DNA of 64,000 bases, from NCBI GenBank assembly GCA_021300195.1, contig JAJTIE010000002.1, positions 28,865 to 92,864 of the forward strand, read 5' to 3'. Made by a program: the position numbers and the translations under genes. Origin of the DNA: Bacteroidota bacterium. Its GTDB lineage: Bacteria; Bacteroidota; Bacteroidia; J057; JAJTIE01. Under the pieces are notes generated by a model. That model was not told the origin of the DNA, did no database searches, and was given only the letters and a program-made list of their open reading frames with translations. Positions 16,733 to 25,347 of this stretch are shown here, piece by piece. The stretch's first letter is position 1. Each line of letters begins with the position of its first letter.

Positions 16733-19700
16733 GGGGTTTGGGGTTTGGGGGTTAGGGGTAGGGTAAGGATAAACTGGGTATGGCCTGGGTGGCTCTCCAC
16801 CCGTATGCTGCCGCCATGCTTATTCTCAATAATGCGCTTGACAATGGTAAGCCCCAGTCCGGTTCCCTCGCCCTTGGGCTTGGTGGTAAACATGGGGTCG
16901 AACACGCGGTCGATCAGGTCTTGCGGAATGCCGGGGCCGGTATCGGCAAAGCAAAGCTCTACCACATCGCCCACCAGCCGTGCCGCTATGCGGATGCTGC
17001 CCTGGTTTTTCAGCGCATACACGGCATTCATCAGCAGGTTGGTCCACACCTGCTGTAGCTCTTCGGGGTAGGCCTGCAGCAGCGGCAGCTGTGGGTCCAT
17101 GTCCAGCTGCACCTGTATACCCTGGCGCAGGTGGTAGTCGTACAGGCCCAGCACATTTTCCCAGCTGTCCTTCAGGTCCACCTGGGTGGGCTGGTCTGCA
17201 TCGGCGCGGCGGTACACGGTGTTTTTCAGCCGGGTAATGATGTTCTGCGCCCGGCCTATACTCTGCTGCACCAGGTTCAGCTGCTTGAAGATGGTACCCA
17301 GGGCATGCAGCACGTCCGGCAGGCTGCGGGCATTTTCGTCGCCCTGCAGGAAGGGCAGTACCGGGCCCTCAGACCCCGTATAGCCGCCCTTTACCAGCTT
17401 TTGGGCAGCCGTGCGTGCCTCTGCCACCCCTGCTGCCTCCAGGGCAGTGGCCAGGCGTGCCACCTCGCTGCGCTCCTGGCTGATGCTCAGGTTTTCGGGG
17501 CGGGTCATCAGCTGCTGTAGCAGTTGCCAGAACTGCTGCTGCAGGGGGGCACTCAGGCGGCCTAGGAATACCGGGAAACGCCGCAGGGTATCGGGCATAC
17601 TACCCTGCAGGTTGTCTATGGCCGCGCGTATGGCCCCCAGGGGCGAGTTGATTTCGTGCGCCATAATGGGGGCAATCTCGCCCAGGCCCGCCATGCGCTC
17701 CTGCTGGGCTATGGTTTCGCGCTGGCGCTCTATCTCGTGGTTTTTGTGGGCCAGGTCTGCGTTCAGTGCTTCAGTGGCCTCTTTTTCCTGGCGCAGCTCC
17801 TCGGTGCGCTCCACCACCCGCAGCTCCAGCTCCTGGGCGCGCTGCTGTAGCCTGCGCTGCCGCACCCGCTGTACGCGCCAGCTTACCAGCCACACCAGCA
17901 GGGTGCCCAGCAGGCCCAGTGCCAGCAGGAACCACCAGCGCTCGTAGATGGGGGGGAGCATCTGCAGGCTGAGGATGTGCGACGGACCCCAGCGGCCAAA
18001 GGCATTGCGGGCCCGCACCTCCAGGCGATAGGTGCCGGGCTTTATATCCAGCTGGATGCGGGGCTCGGTCAGCAGCCGCCAGCCCGCGTCGGCCGACAGG
18101 CGGTACTGATACACCAGGCTATCCGGGCTGCTGTAGAAGGGGGCGCGCAGGCCTATCTCCAGGCTCACATTCCGCGAAAAGTCTAGCTGTAGCTGCCGCG
18201 TGTTGGCAGGCGGGTAGGCCACCGTTTCATTGCCCTGCTGTAGCCGCAGGTAGGTAAAGCTAACCGGATTATACTGCGCCTGCAGCTGGTGCGATTCGCC
18301 AAACCGGTGCAGGGCGAAGAGCCCGCCATAGGTGGCTAGCAGCAGTCGGTCCTTCAGGGCATACAGGCCGTAGGTGTTTCGCACCAGGCCTGGTGCGGCC
18401 GTGCTATCCAGTAGCCGGGCCGTACCCGCCTCCAGCTTGTACAGCTGCCGCCCACGCAGGCTCCACCAGGCGCTGCCCTGGGCCACCAGCAGGGGCAGGC
18501 TCAGGTCTACATACGGCTCCAGTGCCCGTATACGCTGGGTGCGCCCCCCCACTAGCCGATACACCGCCTGGCTGGTGAGGCAGATGCGTGTATTGCCCAG
18601 CATGCGCACCTGGCAGTTATTGGCAATGCTGCGAGGCTGCAGGGGGTTTCGGGCCCCCAGGCCGGACTGGGGGTTCAGGAAGAGCAGGCCCTCGCTGCTG
18701 CCTATCCACAGGTTTCCCTGCTCGTCTTCTATCAGGCCATTGAGCCGGTAGCCCGCTATCTGCTTTCCCTGCTCTATGGCCTGCGGATAGCTTACGTCCC
18801 GGTTCTTGGCGCGCAGGTCTACCGAGCTGGGCAGGATCCATTTTTTCTGCTTGCTGTCGTAGCGGATTACACCCAGCCAGTTGTCTTGCAGAAAATAGAT
18901 GCGGTCTGGGTGCAGGCGGCTAGGCAATAGGCGCGAGGCGGCTATGTCCAGCTTTTTCTCCACCTTGTCGCCCTTGATGAGCAGCAGGTGGGTGCCTGTG
19001 GCGGCAAACAGGTAATCCTGCCAGCTGGCCAGGTCCAGGATAGAAATGCCCTGGGTACCCTTTACATACCCGAGCGCCCCGGCCTGTAGCCTGCGCTGCA
19101 CGGCTGCAAAGTCCTGCATCGCATCGGCCACCTCATCGGTTTCGCTGCCATAGAGTGGCCGCTGAGACTGTAGCTCATATCGGGCCTGTGTCTGCTGGTC
19201 TATTTCAACCTGTAGCCGCCTGGCTTCGGCTTTCATTTCGGCCAGCAATTGCCCAGCGTTGGAGCCACTTCCCTCCTGTTTTTTGATCTCCAGCTGCAGC
19301 CTGCTCAGCTGGCGGCTTTTAAGGCTCAGGGTCTGCTCCAGGCGCTGCAGCCGTCGGTTTTGCTGCTCGCTCAGGGTTCGCAGCCGGTCGTTCTGTACCT
19401 GCATGGCGGTACGCAGGCTTATCAGTGCCTCGGGGCTCTCTTCTGCGGCCTTCCTGGCATGCAGGTAGGCTAGGCCATTGTCCTGCGCCAGGTATAGGCG
19501 CCCTGCCGGGCTGGGCAGGATGGTGCTGATCTGGGTAAAGGCACCGTCGATCTGGCTGATGGGTACCTCCATCCACACCCAGCTGAGCGAAAACGGATGG
19601 GCCAGCCACAGCCGGTTGTCGCGGTCTATCAGGGCTTTGCGTGCCTGGTCATTGGGCAGGTTGGTGGCTACATTTAGCCGGTAGGCCAGCGCCATGCGGT

Positions 19701-20568
19701 TGGCCGGCAGGCGGTTATACACCAGGCAGCCCTCATTGGCGCTAGCCAGAATCAGCTGCCGATCGGTAAACACGGCATCTACCAGCTGCTCGGGCTGCTG
19801 GGGCAGGGATAGCACGCTTAGGCCCTGCTTGCTACAGAGGTACAGCTGGTCGTGCGTGTACAGCAGCGTGCGGGTGGCATCCAGTGGCTTGGCAAATAGA
19901 ATCGCCTTGCGCGAAAGGCCCTGAAAGGCCGTACTGAGCACCAGCCTGCGGCCCACCACCTGGTGCACACCCTTGCCGTAAAACAGGATGTACAGCTGTC
20001 CGCCCAGCTCATACCAGCCCCGGGGCTCATACGCCTGGCCCCAGGCCAGCAGCTGCTCGGGCTTGCCACCCGGAAGGGCTACTCGGTACAGGGCCTCATC
20101 GGTGATGAAATACAACTGGTTGCCCAGTATGCGCAGCTGGTAGGTATTGTTCTCCAGCTGTCCGGTTCGGTTGTCTATGTAGGCATTGCCACTCAGCGTA
20201 TAGGTGCCGGCCAGGGGGTGGTACAGCAGCTGGCCCTGCGCATTGCGGGCCAGGTAGCCCACGCCGTTCTCGGTCTGTAGCCATAGGGTGTTTCGCCTGG
20301 CATCCAGGGCCATGCTGCGTATGTGTGCCCCATAGCTGCGGGCGGGCTCGAGTGTGCGGCCATCGAAACAGAATACACTCTTGCCCACGGCCAGATACAT
20401 AAGGCCTGCGGTGTCTTGCACCAGGCTGTAGTTGGCCCCATAGGGCTCTACGGCCCCAGGTGGGTAGGCCTGGGTACGCACGATAGGCCGATAGGGCTGT
20501 GCAGCCAGGGGCAGGATGCCCCACGCACCCAGCCATAGCAGCAGCAGCACATACCGTATGCGAGTCAT
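16729..20568 (-). CDS. Propeller/Y_Y_Y sensor histidine kinase with internal coiled coil
   Basis: The protein has 1279 residues from the ATG at 20568, chosen because a signal peptide (MTRIRYVLLLLWLGAWG, ending LAAQ) starts there; the frame stays open for ~125 further codons of poor composition. Two-component-regulator propeller repeats fill about residues 30-760, interrupted by a predicted coiled coil at ~375-470. A Y_Y_Y domain (~770-868), one membrane helix (~874-896) and a cytoplasmic coiled coil follow. The kinase core has His about 968 (GEIAPIMAHEINSPLGA), an unusually long ~125-residue insert inside the DHp region, and the ATPase motifs NLLMNAVYAL, DTGPGIP and GTGLGLTIVK. It has no receiver or HTH part, unlike classical hybrid (HTCS) sensors. 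Confidence 0.9.
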   Translation of the reverse strand: MTRIRYVLLLLWLGAWGILPLAAQPYRPIVRTQAYPPGAVEPYGANYSLVQDTAGLMYLAVGKSVFCFDGRTLEPARSYGAHIRSMALDARRNTLWLQTENGVGYLARNAQGQLLYHPLAGTYTLSGNAYIDNRTGQLENNTYQLRILGNQLYFITDEALYRVALPGGKPEQLLAWGQAYEPRGWYELGGQLYILFYGKGVHQVVGRRLVLSTAFQGLSRKAILFAKPLDATRTLLYTHDQLYLCSKQGLSVLSLPQQPEQLVDAVFTDRQLILASANEGCLVYNRLPANRMALAYRLNVATNLPNDQARKALIDRDNRLWLAHPFSLSWVWMEVPISQIDGAFTQISTILPSPAGRLYLAQDNGLAYLHARKAAEESPEALISLRTAMQVQNDRLRTLSEQQNRRLQRLEQTLSLKSRQLSRLQLEIKKQEGSGSNAGQLLAEMKAEARRLQVEIDQQTQARYELQSQRPLYGSETDEVADAMQDFAAVQRRLQAGALGYVKGTQGISILDLASWQDYLFAATGTHLLLIKGDKVEKKLDIAASRLLPSRLHPDRIYFLQDNWLGVIRYDSKQKKWILPSSVDLRAKNRDVSYPQAIEQGKQIAGYRLNGLIEDEQGNLWIGSSEGLLFLNPQSGLGARNPLQPRSIANNCQVRMLGNTRICLTSQAVYRLVGGRTQRIRALEPYVDLSLPLLVAQGSAWWSLRGRQLYKLEAGTARLLDSTAAPGLVRNTYGLYALKDRLLLATYGGLFALHRFGESHQLQAQYNPVSFTYLRLQQGNETVAYPPANTRQLQLDFSRNVSLEIGLRAPFYSSPDSLVYQYRLSADAGWRLLTEPRIQLDIKPGTYRLEVRARNAFGRWGPSHILSLQMLPPIYERWWFLLALGLLGTLLVWLVSWRVQRVRQRRLQQRAQELELRVVERTEELRQEKEATEALNADLAHKNHEIERQRETIAQQERMAGLGEIAPIMAHEINSPLGAIRAAIDNLQGSMPDTLRRFPVFLGRLSAPLQQQFWQLLQQLMTRPENLSISQERSEVARLATALEAAGVAEARTAAQKLVKGGYTGSEGPVLPFLQGDENARSLPDVLHALGTIFKQLNLVQQSIGRAQNIITRLKNTVYRRADADQPTQVDLKDSWENVLGLYDYHLRQGIQVQLDMDPQLPLLQAYPEELQQVWTNLLMNAVYALKNQGSIRIAARLVGDVVELCFADTGPGIPQDLIDRVFDPMFTTKPKGEGTGLGLTIVKRIIENKHGGSIRVESHPGHTQFILTLPLTPKPQTP

Positions 20569-20631
20569 TGGTGCACAAATTAACCCAGGATAGCTTAACC
20601 CAGGCGGTTGAGTTTTCCCTATATTGCCTCT

Positions 20632-21285
20632 ATGCGATGTTTGAAACTGTGGGTAATCCTGCCGGCTGTGCTGTGCAGCCTGTGTACCAGCCGGGTGTAT
20701 GCCCAGCCGGATAGTGTATGCTTTGTGGTAACCCCTGCCGCTGGTGCTATTCTGTACCGCACGAATGCACCCGACTCGGCCCTGCTGCTTACCCAGCCCT
20801 TTCGGCACACGGCGTTCTGGCTGCCAGAGCCTGCCAAGGCCGTAGTGCTGCTGAAGGCCGACACGCGCGTAGAATCCAGTGAAATAGCCCGACTGCAGGA
20901 GGACCTGCTGAACCTGGGCGTACAGCGGGTGCTGACCTACCACCTGGATGCACAGGACCGGGAGCTGGTGCGCCGCTTCGGCCTGGAGCTGCCCGAAGCG
21001 ACACCGGACACCCTGGTGCTGCTGCTGGTGCGCGACCGAATTGGCTGGTACAATCAGTCCGACTTCCCCTACCTGGAGCGACTACCCAGCCAGGATGTGA
21101 GCCTGCTGGGGCCTGCACTGGCCCGCTACCCGGAGCATGTGCTCATCTTCCGCTTATCCAGAGATGCCAGCCGGGAGCTGATGCGGGCACTGAGCCTGGA
21201 GCTGGGCCGTACGGGCCGGGTGGTAGAGGGCCTACAGAACACCCTGCCGCAAGAGGAAGCCCTGATGCTACAGGCACCCGAGTGA
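20632..21285 (+). CDS. Exported protein of unknown function (DUF4174-like pattern)
   Basis: The protein has 217 residues from the ATG at 20632, where a signal peptide begins (MRCLKLWVILPAVLCSL, ending RVYAQ). An in-frame ATG at 20608 precedes the TATATTG box at 20620-20626 and is less likely. The body alternates short beta and alpha segments (KAVVLLKADTR, LLNLGVQRVLTYHLDAQDRELVRRF, DTLVLLLVRDRIGWYN), which hints at a thioredoxin-like layout but without any CxxC, so the comparison with DUF4174-type proteins is weak. It is divergent from the propeller kinase with only 63 nt between the starts, so the two may be co-regulated. Confidence 0.65.
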   Translation: MRCLKLWVILPAVLCSLCTSRVYAQPDSVCFVVTPAAGAILYRTNAPDSALLLTQPFRHTAFWLPEPAKAVVLLKADTRVESSEIARLQEDLLNLGVQRVLTYHLDAQDRELVRRFGLELPEATPDTLVLLLVRDRIGWYNQSDFPYLERLPSQDVSLLGPALARYPEHVLIFRLSRDASRELMRALSLELGRTGRVVEGLQNTLPQEEALMLQAPE

Positions 21286-21368
21286 AGTGTGAACATCAAG
21301 CCAAGCGTAGGCCCAGGCATCCGCACCTACTGTACATAATGACCTGCCTGCTACCGTGCAGAAAGCAA

Positions 21369-22352
21369 TCAGGCCCGCCTGGAAGGAATAAAGTAGCTAA
21401 TACCCAGCTGAATACGCCCCCCCAAGCCTAGCTGAGTGCCCCGATAGTGCTGCGCAATGGGCCGGCTAAGCAGCAGCTGCCAGGCAAAAGCCCCGGTGTA
21501 GCACGAGGCACCCACCTGGCCGCTGAGTACGCGCCCGCCGGTGCCAGATAGCCACTCGCCCCGATACGAAACGCCCGCCGTGTGCTCATAGGCCAGGCCC
21601 AGGCTAGGCAGCACACGCAGCCGCTGCCCCAGCTGATAGAACAGCTGCCACTGCCCATTGAAGGCACCCAGATACTGAATCTGGTCCGGATTCGGGGCTG
21701 TGTGGCGGTACTGTAGCTGTAGCTGGCTGCCCCAGCGCAGGTAGCGCAGGCGCAGCAGCAGGTGCCCCAGCCCACCCCAGGCTGCCATACCGGGCTGCAG
21801 CAGGGCAGTAGCCTCTGGCGCCTGTGTGGCAAATCGGCCAGTGGGCAGCTGCAGCTCGGCACCCAGTCCTAGCTGCAGGCTTAGGCTGTCGGTGTCTGTC
21901 CACAGGGGGTAGTACCACGCACCCAGGCGTGCATCTGCCAGCCCCGTGCGCAGGCGCGTGGGGGTGCCCTGCCCCACCTGTGCCCGCGTTTGCCGCAGGG
22001 GTACCGCTGCCCCCAGCTGCCAGCGCTTGCCAAGCCATAGCCGGCCACTTAGCTCCCAGGTATGATACAGCTCGTAGTCCGCCCGGGCAAATAGTCCGGC
22101 CGACTCCTTAGCCGGGCCGCCGGGCTGATGCAGACTCGGGTCGTGCTGGGTCTTGAACAGCGGGTTGGGCTGATCGGCCACCCCATTGGGGATGTTGTGA
22201 TAGCCCTGCAGGCGTGTGTACAGGTAGTTTACGCTCAGCTGGTGCGAGCGGTCTTGGGGCAAAATGCCATAGTAGGGGCTGCACACATCGCAGGCCCAGC
22301 CTATGCCCGGCACCAGCGCATAGATAACAATCAGAACTGAAAACAGCTTCAT
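21369..22352 (-). CDS. Exported outer-membrane barrel-like protein with N-terminal CDVC motif
   Basis: The protein has 327 residues from the ATG at 22352, where a signal peptide begins (MKLFSVLIVIYALVPGIGWA). The mature N-terminus starts with CDVCSPYYGILPQ, a paired-cysteine motif, and then alternating beta strands rich in Tyr, Trp, Gln and Arg (HQLSVNYLYTRLQGY, LRYLRWGSQLQLQYRH) to a final strand GGRIQLGISYFIP. This looks like an outer-membrane barrel of ~12-14 strands. Two cysteines at the processed N-terminus could bind a metal; that is inference. It follows the cysteine-motif membrane protein at 22583-22933 on the same strand and is probably in one operon with it. Confidence 0.72.
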   Translation of the reverse strand: MKLFSVLIVIYALVPGIGWACDVCSPYYGILPQDRSHQLSVNYLYTRLQGYHNIPNGVADQPNPLFKTQHDPSLHQPGGPAKESAGLFARADYELYHTWELSGRLWLGKRWQLGAAVPLRQTRAQVGQGTPTRLRTGLADARLGAWYYPLWTDTDSLSLQLGLGAELQLPTGRFATQAPEATALLQPGMAAWGGLGHLLLRLRYLRWGSQLQLQYRHTAPNPDQIQYLGAFNGQWQLFYQLGQRLRVLPSLGLAYEHTAGVSYRGEWLSGTGGRVLSGQVGASCYTGAFAWQLLLSRPIAQHYRGTQLGLGGRIQLGISYFIPSRRA

Positions 22353-22582
22353 GGCTGATAGAAATGAATAGAGAGAAAGTGGAAAACAACCCCCTGTGCA
22401 ACGCCCATATACCAAGATCCTGGCCACACATGCAGCGGAACAACCGGGCATAACGAGCATAAAATGGTGTACAGGGGCGAGAACCCCAAGTCGTGCTGCA
22501 CGACAGGGTGTGGATGCGGCCATACACTCCACACCCGGCCCTGTGTAGGGGGGATGCGTAGGCGTAGCCTGGCTCAACCAAC

Positions 22583-22933
22583 TCAGGCCTCTGGGGGTGG
22601 GCTGGGCGGAAGCGGGAGCCTGCCTGGGCCAGGCAGCGTAGTCTGGGGCACCAAGGCCCGCGTGCCTGCATACAGGCCCAGGGCTGGGCTTGCCTCCGGC
22701 TCCAGGTAGACCGGCACATAGCTAATGAGCGGGGGAGACTGGGGCTGGTCTGCCGCAGCGGCCAAACTATGCGTGCGGCCTTGCAGCTTCTTCTTCAGCA
22801 CACAGCTGCCATTGCAGTGTAGTGCGGGCCTATCCTGGTTTACACAGTAGCGTTCCGTTAGCTGCTGCTGCCGTAGCCTAAAGGCCAGATAGGGCACAAT
22901 GGGCCCCAGCAGCACCCAGGCATAGGCTACCAT
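22583..22933 (-). CDS. Small membrane protein with CVNQDRP/HCNGSCVLKKKL motif
   Basis: The protein has 116 residues from the ATG at 22933, chosen because the exact -7 box at 22971-22978 lies inside a longer frame and so excludes upstream starts. A single N-terminal membrane helix (VAYAWVLLGPIVPYLAF) is followed by ERYCVNQDRPALHCNGSCVLKKKL. I recall short, mostly unannotated Bacteroidota proteins with this three-cysteine pattern, but I know no proven function. The tail is Pro-rich and low in complexity. With the CDVC-starting barrel downstream, a role in metal handling at the envelope is a guess. Confidence 0.65.
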   Translation of the reverse strand: MVAYAWVLLGPIVPYLAFRLRQQQLTERYCVNQDRPALHCNGSCVLKKKLQGRTHSLAAAADQPQSPPLISYVPVYLEPEASPALGLYAGTRALVPQTTLPGPGRLPLPPSPPPEA

Positions 22934-22970
22934 AACCACTAAGGATATCCACCGGCGAGACCGCACGACG

Positions 22971-22978
22971 CAAATATA
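22971..22978 (-). promoter_or_regulatory. -7 promoter box TATATTTG
   Basis: Exact TAnnTTTG match on the minus strand followed by C, 37 nt before the ATG at 22933. It sets the start of the cysteine-motif gene. Confidence 0.65.
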
Positions 22979-23142
22979 GCCGCTAAACTCATCCATCCAT
23001 AGTATCGCTAAACTCATGCCGCACAGTAGTGCGCGTGCGGCTGTACAGGCGCGCACGGAAAAGTGCTGATTTGCGAATGGTACCTAGTACCTGAGGCGCA
23101 GACCCCGAGGTTTCACGGGCCTGTGACCCCATGCCGCTGGCC

Positions 23143-23173
23143 TTGACTTAGTCAAAAACTCAGGTTATCTTCG
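23143..23173 (+). promoter_or_regulatory. Promoter, TTG-N20-TATCTTCG
   Basis: TTG at 23143-23145 and TATCTTCG at 23166-23173 are separated by 20 nt, one mismatch from the -7 consensus. It precedes the AT-rich lipoprotein gene with a ~25-nt leader. Confidence 0.5.
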
Positions 23174-23203
23174 GGCCGTTCAACTCTCTGAATCACAGCT
23201 ATT

Positions 23204-24889
23204 ATGAAACCTTTCAAGTTAATTGTCTCATCATGCCTTGCGCTGCTCATGTTTTTCTCCTGCAAAGAGGCAAAGGAGGAAAATCAGGCTCAAGAAACGA
23301 TTCAGAAAAAAAGCAAAAATACTTATCCGGCTACTAACCCATTCTTATCGCAGGGTATATACGGCGTAACACATGTTAACTCAGGTCAAACAAACTGTGT
23401 GCCTTATCACATAAAGGATGGAAACTATACCACAGATTTAAACCAGCTTAAGCCTATTTGGGGTGGTCCAGTAAACAACGTGACCTATGCTTCAGTTAAT
23501 AAAGATTATATGTGGTCTGTTTCAACTGATCGCATAGCCCTAATTGATAAAAGCAACAAGGGCTGGGATCTGGTTACTGATATAGATCTGCCAGGAGCAA
23601 AGCGCTTGACTGTAGAGCAACTAAAGTCTATTTCTGATGTAACCTATACTTCATTGGAATCCGCTTCTAGCCATCTAAAAAAGATTCTGGGGCCGGAACC
23701 CGGCTTGGTATTGCCAGCAGGCATATATGCACTGGTAAGCTCTGATGATTACGTATATGCCAATGCAGGAACCATTGTTTCTGCCATAGGTCTAATTGAC
23801 AAGGAAAATCCTAAAAAAGGATTAGAAGTAAAGTATAAATTTGACGTTTCTTCGCTTATTCCTAAAGCCGAAGTAGCACCTGGTGTAAAGAGAATTAATA
23901 TGGTGGGTATGAACATGACCTATGACGGCCATATAATAATCGGGGCGGTTAACGGGATTGCAGTAATTGACAAAGAGCTAAAGGGTCCAGGTAAGTTTTA
24001 TGCATTCAATGAATCGGAACTGTGCACCAACTCGATGGCAGTAGACGAAGAAAATGGCATCTATGTAGCTACGGGTAGTAAAACGCCCAAGGGAGATGGC
24101 ATGATGCGAAAACTGGTGTGGACCGGTACAGAGATTTCGGATAAAGAATCCGATGGTGCTTGGATATGCCCCTACACGGGTGGAGATTGGCCCCCAGCTA
24201 TTAAGGCAGGAACCGGAGCCGGTTCAACCCCAACTCTAATGGGGTTTGGAGACGACAAGGACAAACTTGTTCTTATTACGGACGGCCAAAACAGAATGAA
24301 TCTAGTTGCCTTTTGGAGAGATGAAATACCGGCTTCTCACAAGAAAAGGGAGGGAACAAAATCCAGAAGAATTGCCGGGTATATCCCGATAAAAGCCGGA
24401 TTACCAGAAGACAGAAAGTGGATACAGTCTGAACAGACAATAATCGTAAATGGCTGGGGTGCATTCTTAGTTAATAACCTTATTGATGAAGGCCATCAAG
24501 ATCGGATTATTGATATAATGACCATTGGTCCCGTTCACAATGGTCCGATGGGAATGGAAAGAGTTGAGTGGAATCCAGACAAGAATGAATTTACGTCGGT
24601 TTGGACAAGAAATGATGTTGTTTCTATAAGCATGGTGCCATTAGTTACCAGCGGCTCAAATATGGTGCTGGTCAATGGATATACAGCTAAAAAGGGATGG
24701 GAAGTTACCGGCCTGGATTGGGATACAGGCAAAACCAGAACGAGAATTGAATTCGGACAAACCAACAGGGGGAATGGTGCCTATGCCATTCTCCAGCTTC
24801 TGGAAGATGGGGATTTGCTCTTTAATTCTGTCATCGGGCCCTATAGAATCCCCCTTTCGTCAGCCCATTCTGGCAGCCTGCATAAGTAA
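23204..24889 (+). CDS. AT-rich lipoprotein, beta-propeller-like, unknown function
   Basis: The protein has 561 residues. A lipoprotein signal (MKPFKLIVSSCLALLMFFSC) puts the Cys at residue 20. The rest reads as repeated four-stranded units: MWSVSTDRIALIDKS, YDGHIIIGAVNGIAVIDKE, NGIYVATGSK, DDKDKLVLITDGQNRMNLVAFWRDEIP, NMVLVNGYTA and GDLLFNSVIGPYRIPLS. This is typical of beta-propellers of the quinoprotein/SMP-30-like kind, though no family is certain. The gene is clearly richer in A and T than its neighbours (AAA, ATT and GAT codons in place of the local CTG and CAG habit), which suggests recent transfer. It has its own promoter and is followed by the inverted-repeat region. Confidence 0.75.
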   Translation: MKPFKLIVSSCLALLMFFSCKEAKEENQAQETIQKKSKNTYPATNPFLSQGIYGVTHVNSGQTNCVPYHIKDGNYTTDLNQLKPIWGGPVNNVTYASVNKDYMWSVSTDRIALIDKSNKGWDLVTDIDLPGAKRLTVEQLKSISDVTYTSLESASSHLKKILGPEPGLVLPAGIYALVSSDDYVYANAGTIVSAIGLIDKENPKKGLEVKYKFDVSSLIPKAEVAPGVKRINMVGMNMTYDGHIIIGAVNGIAVIDKELKGPGKFYAFNESELCTNSMAVDEENGIYVATGSKTPKGDGMMRKLVWTGTEISDKESDGAWICPYTGGDWPPAIKAGTGAGSTPTLMGFGDDKDKLVLITDGQNRMNLVAFWRDEIPASHKKREGTKSRRIAGYIPIKAGLPEDRKWIQSEQTIIVNGWGAFLVNNLIDEGHQDRIIDIMTIGPVHNGPMGMERVEWNPDKNEFTSVWTRNDVVSISMVPLVTSGSNMVLVNGYTAKKGWEVTGLDWDTGKTRTRIEFGQTNRGNGAYAILQLLEDGDLLFNSVIGPYRIPLSSAHSGSLHK

Positions 24890-24954
24890 TATGTGTACAG
24901 CTAGTCTTCTTGTCTTCCGCCTTGATTAATAAAGTTCAGGCTTCTTTCTCCGTG

Positions 24955-25228
24955 CCTTGCCAGGCTAGCGCCGCCTTTATTTTTGGTTCTTGTCAGGCTC
25001 ATATTCCCAAGTTGAAGTGTACTTTTTCTTGATAAAAAGCACCAAAAATCAAGGGCTGTGCCAGGCCTTAGCAGGCGGCATTTTCGCGAGGACGATGTGG
25101 AAACAGCAGGATGAAACCCGCGATGATACCCACGGGGGGTTCCCGCCAAAAAGAACACACTTCGCTCAAACAGCTTTTTGTTTTTCCGCTACGGCCCCGT
25201 CCCCCTTCCGGGCGCTAGCCTGGCAAGG
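24955..25228. repeat. Region bounded by an 18-bp perfect inverted repeat
   Basis: 24955-24972 reads CCTTGCCAGGCTAGCGCC, and its exact reverse complement occurs at 25211-25228. Between them the sequence is heterogeneous and holds no believable gene. A small nested palindrome lies near 25018-25052 (CTTTTT/AAAAAG and CTTGAT/ATCAAG arms). No matching target duplication is evident outside the arms. The whole 24890-25334 stretch is non-coding. It may be a small miniature element or the remains of one next to the AT-rich gene; I see no second copy in the window. Confidence 0.6.
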
Positions 25229-25334
25229 CCCATTTGCAGGGCGTGTTCGGGATAATCCCCGCACGGGTAGTGCGCCGCACCTGCGGTGCATAAAGCCCGG
25301 TTCGTGTTGGCTAAGATAAATGAGCCGAAAGCCG

Positions 25335-25342
25335 TACCTTTG
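25335..25342 (+). promoter_or_regulatory. -7 promoter box TACCTTTG
   Basis: Exact TAnnTTTG match followed by C, ending only 5 nt before the ATG at 25348. TTGG at 25307-25310 is a possible but distant -33 element. The spacing implies a leaderless or nearly leaderless mRNA. Confidence 0.65.
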
Positions 25343-25347
25343 CAGCC

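Noticed and set aside
20569..20943. N-terminal extension of the propeller kinase
   Set aside because: It would have no signal peptide at the true N-terminus and would run through the divergent gene; the ATG at 20568 starts a clear signal peptide.
24901..25158. Minus-strand 85-codon frame in the inverted-repeat region
   Set aside because: Poor composition, no promoter, and it crosses the left repeat arm; treated as non-coding.
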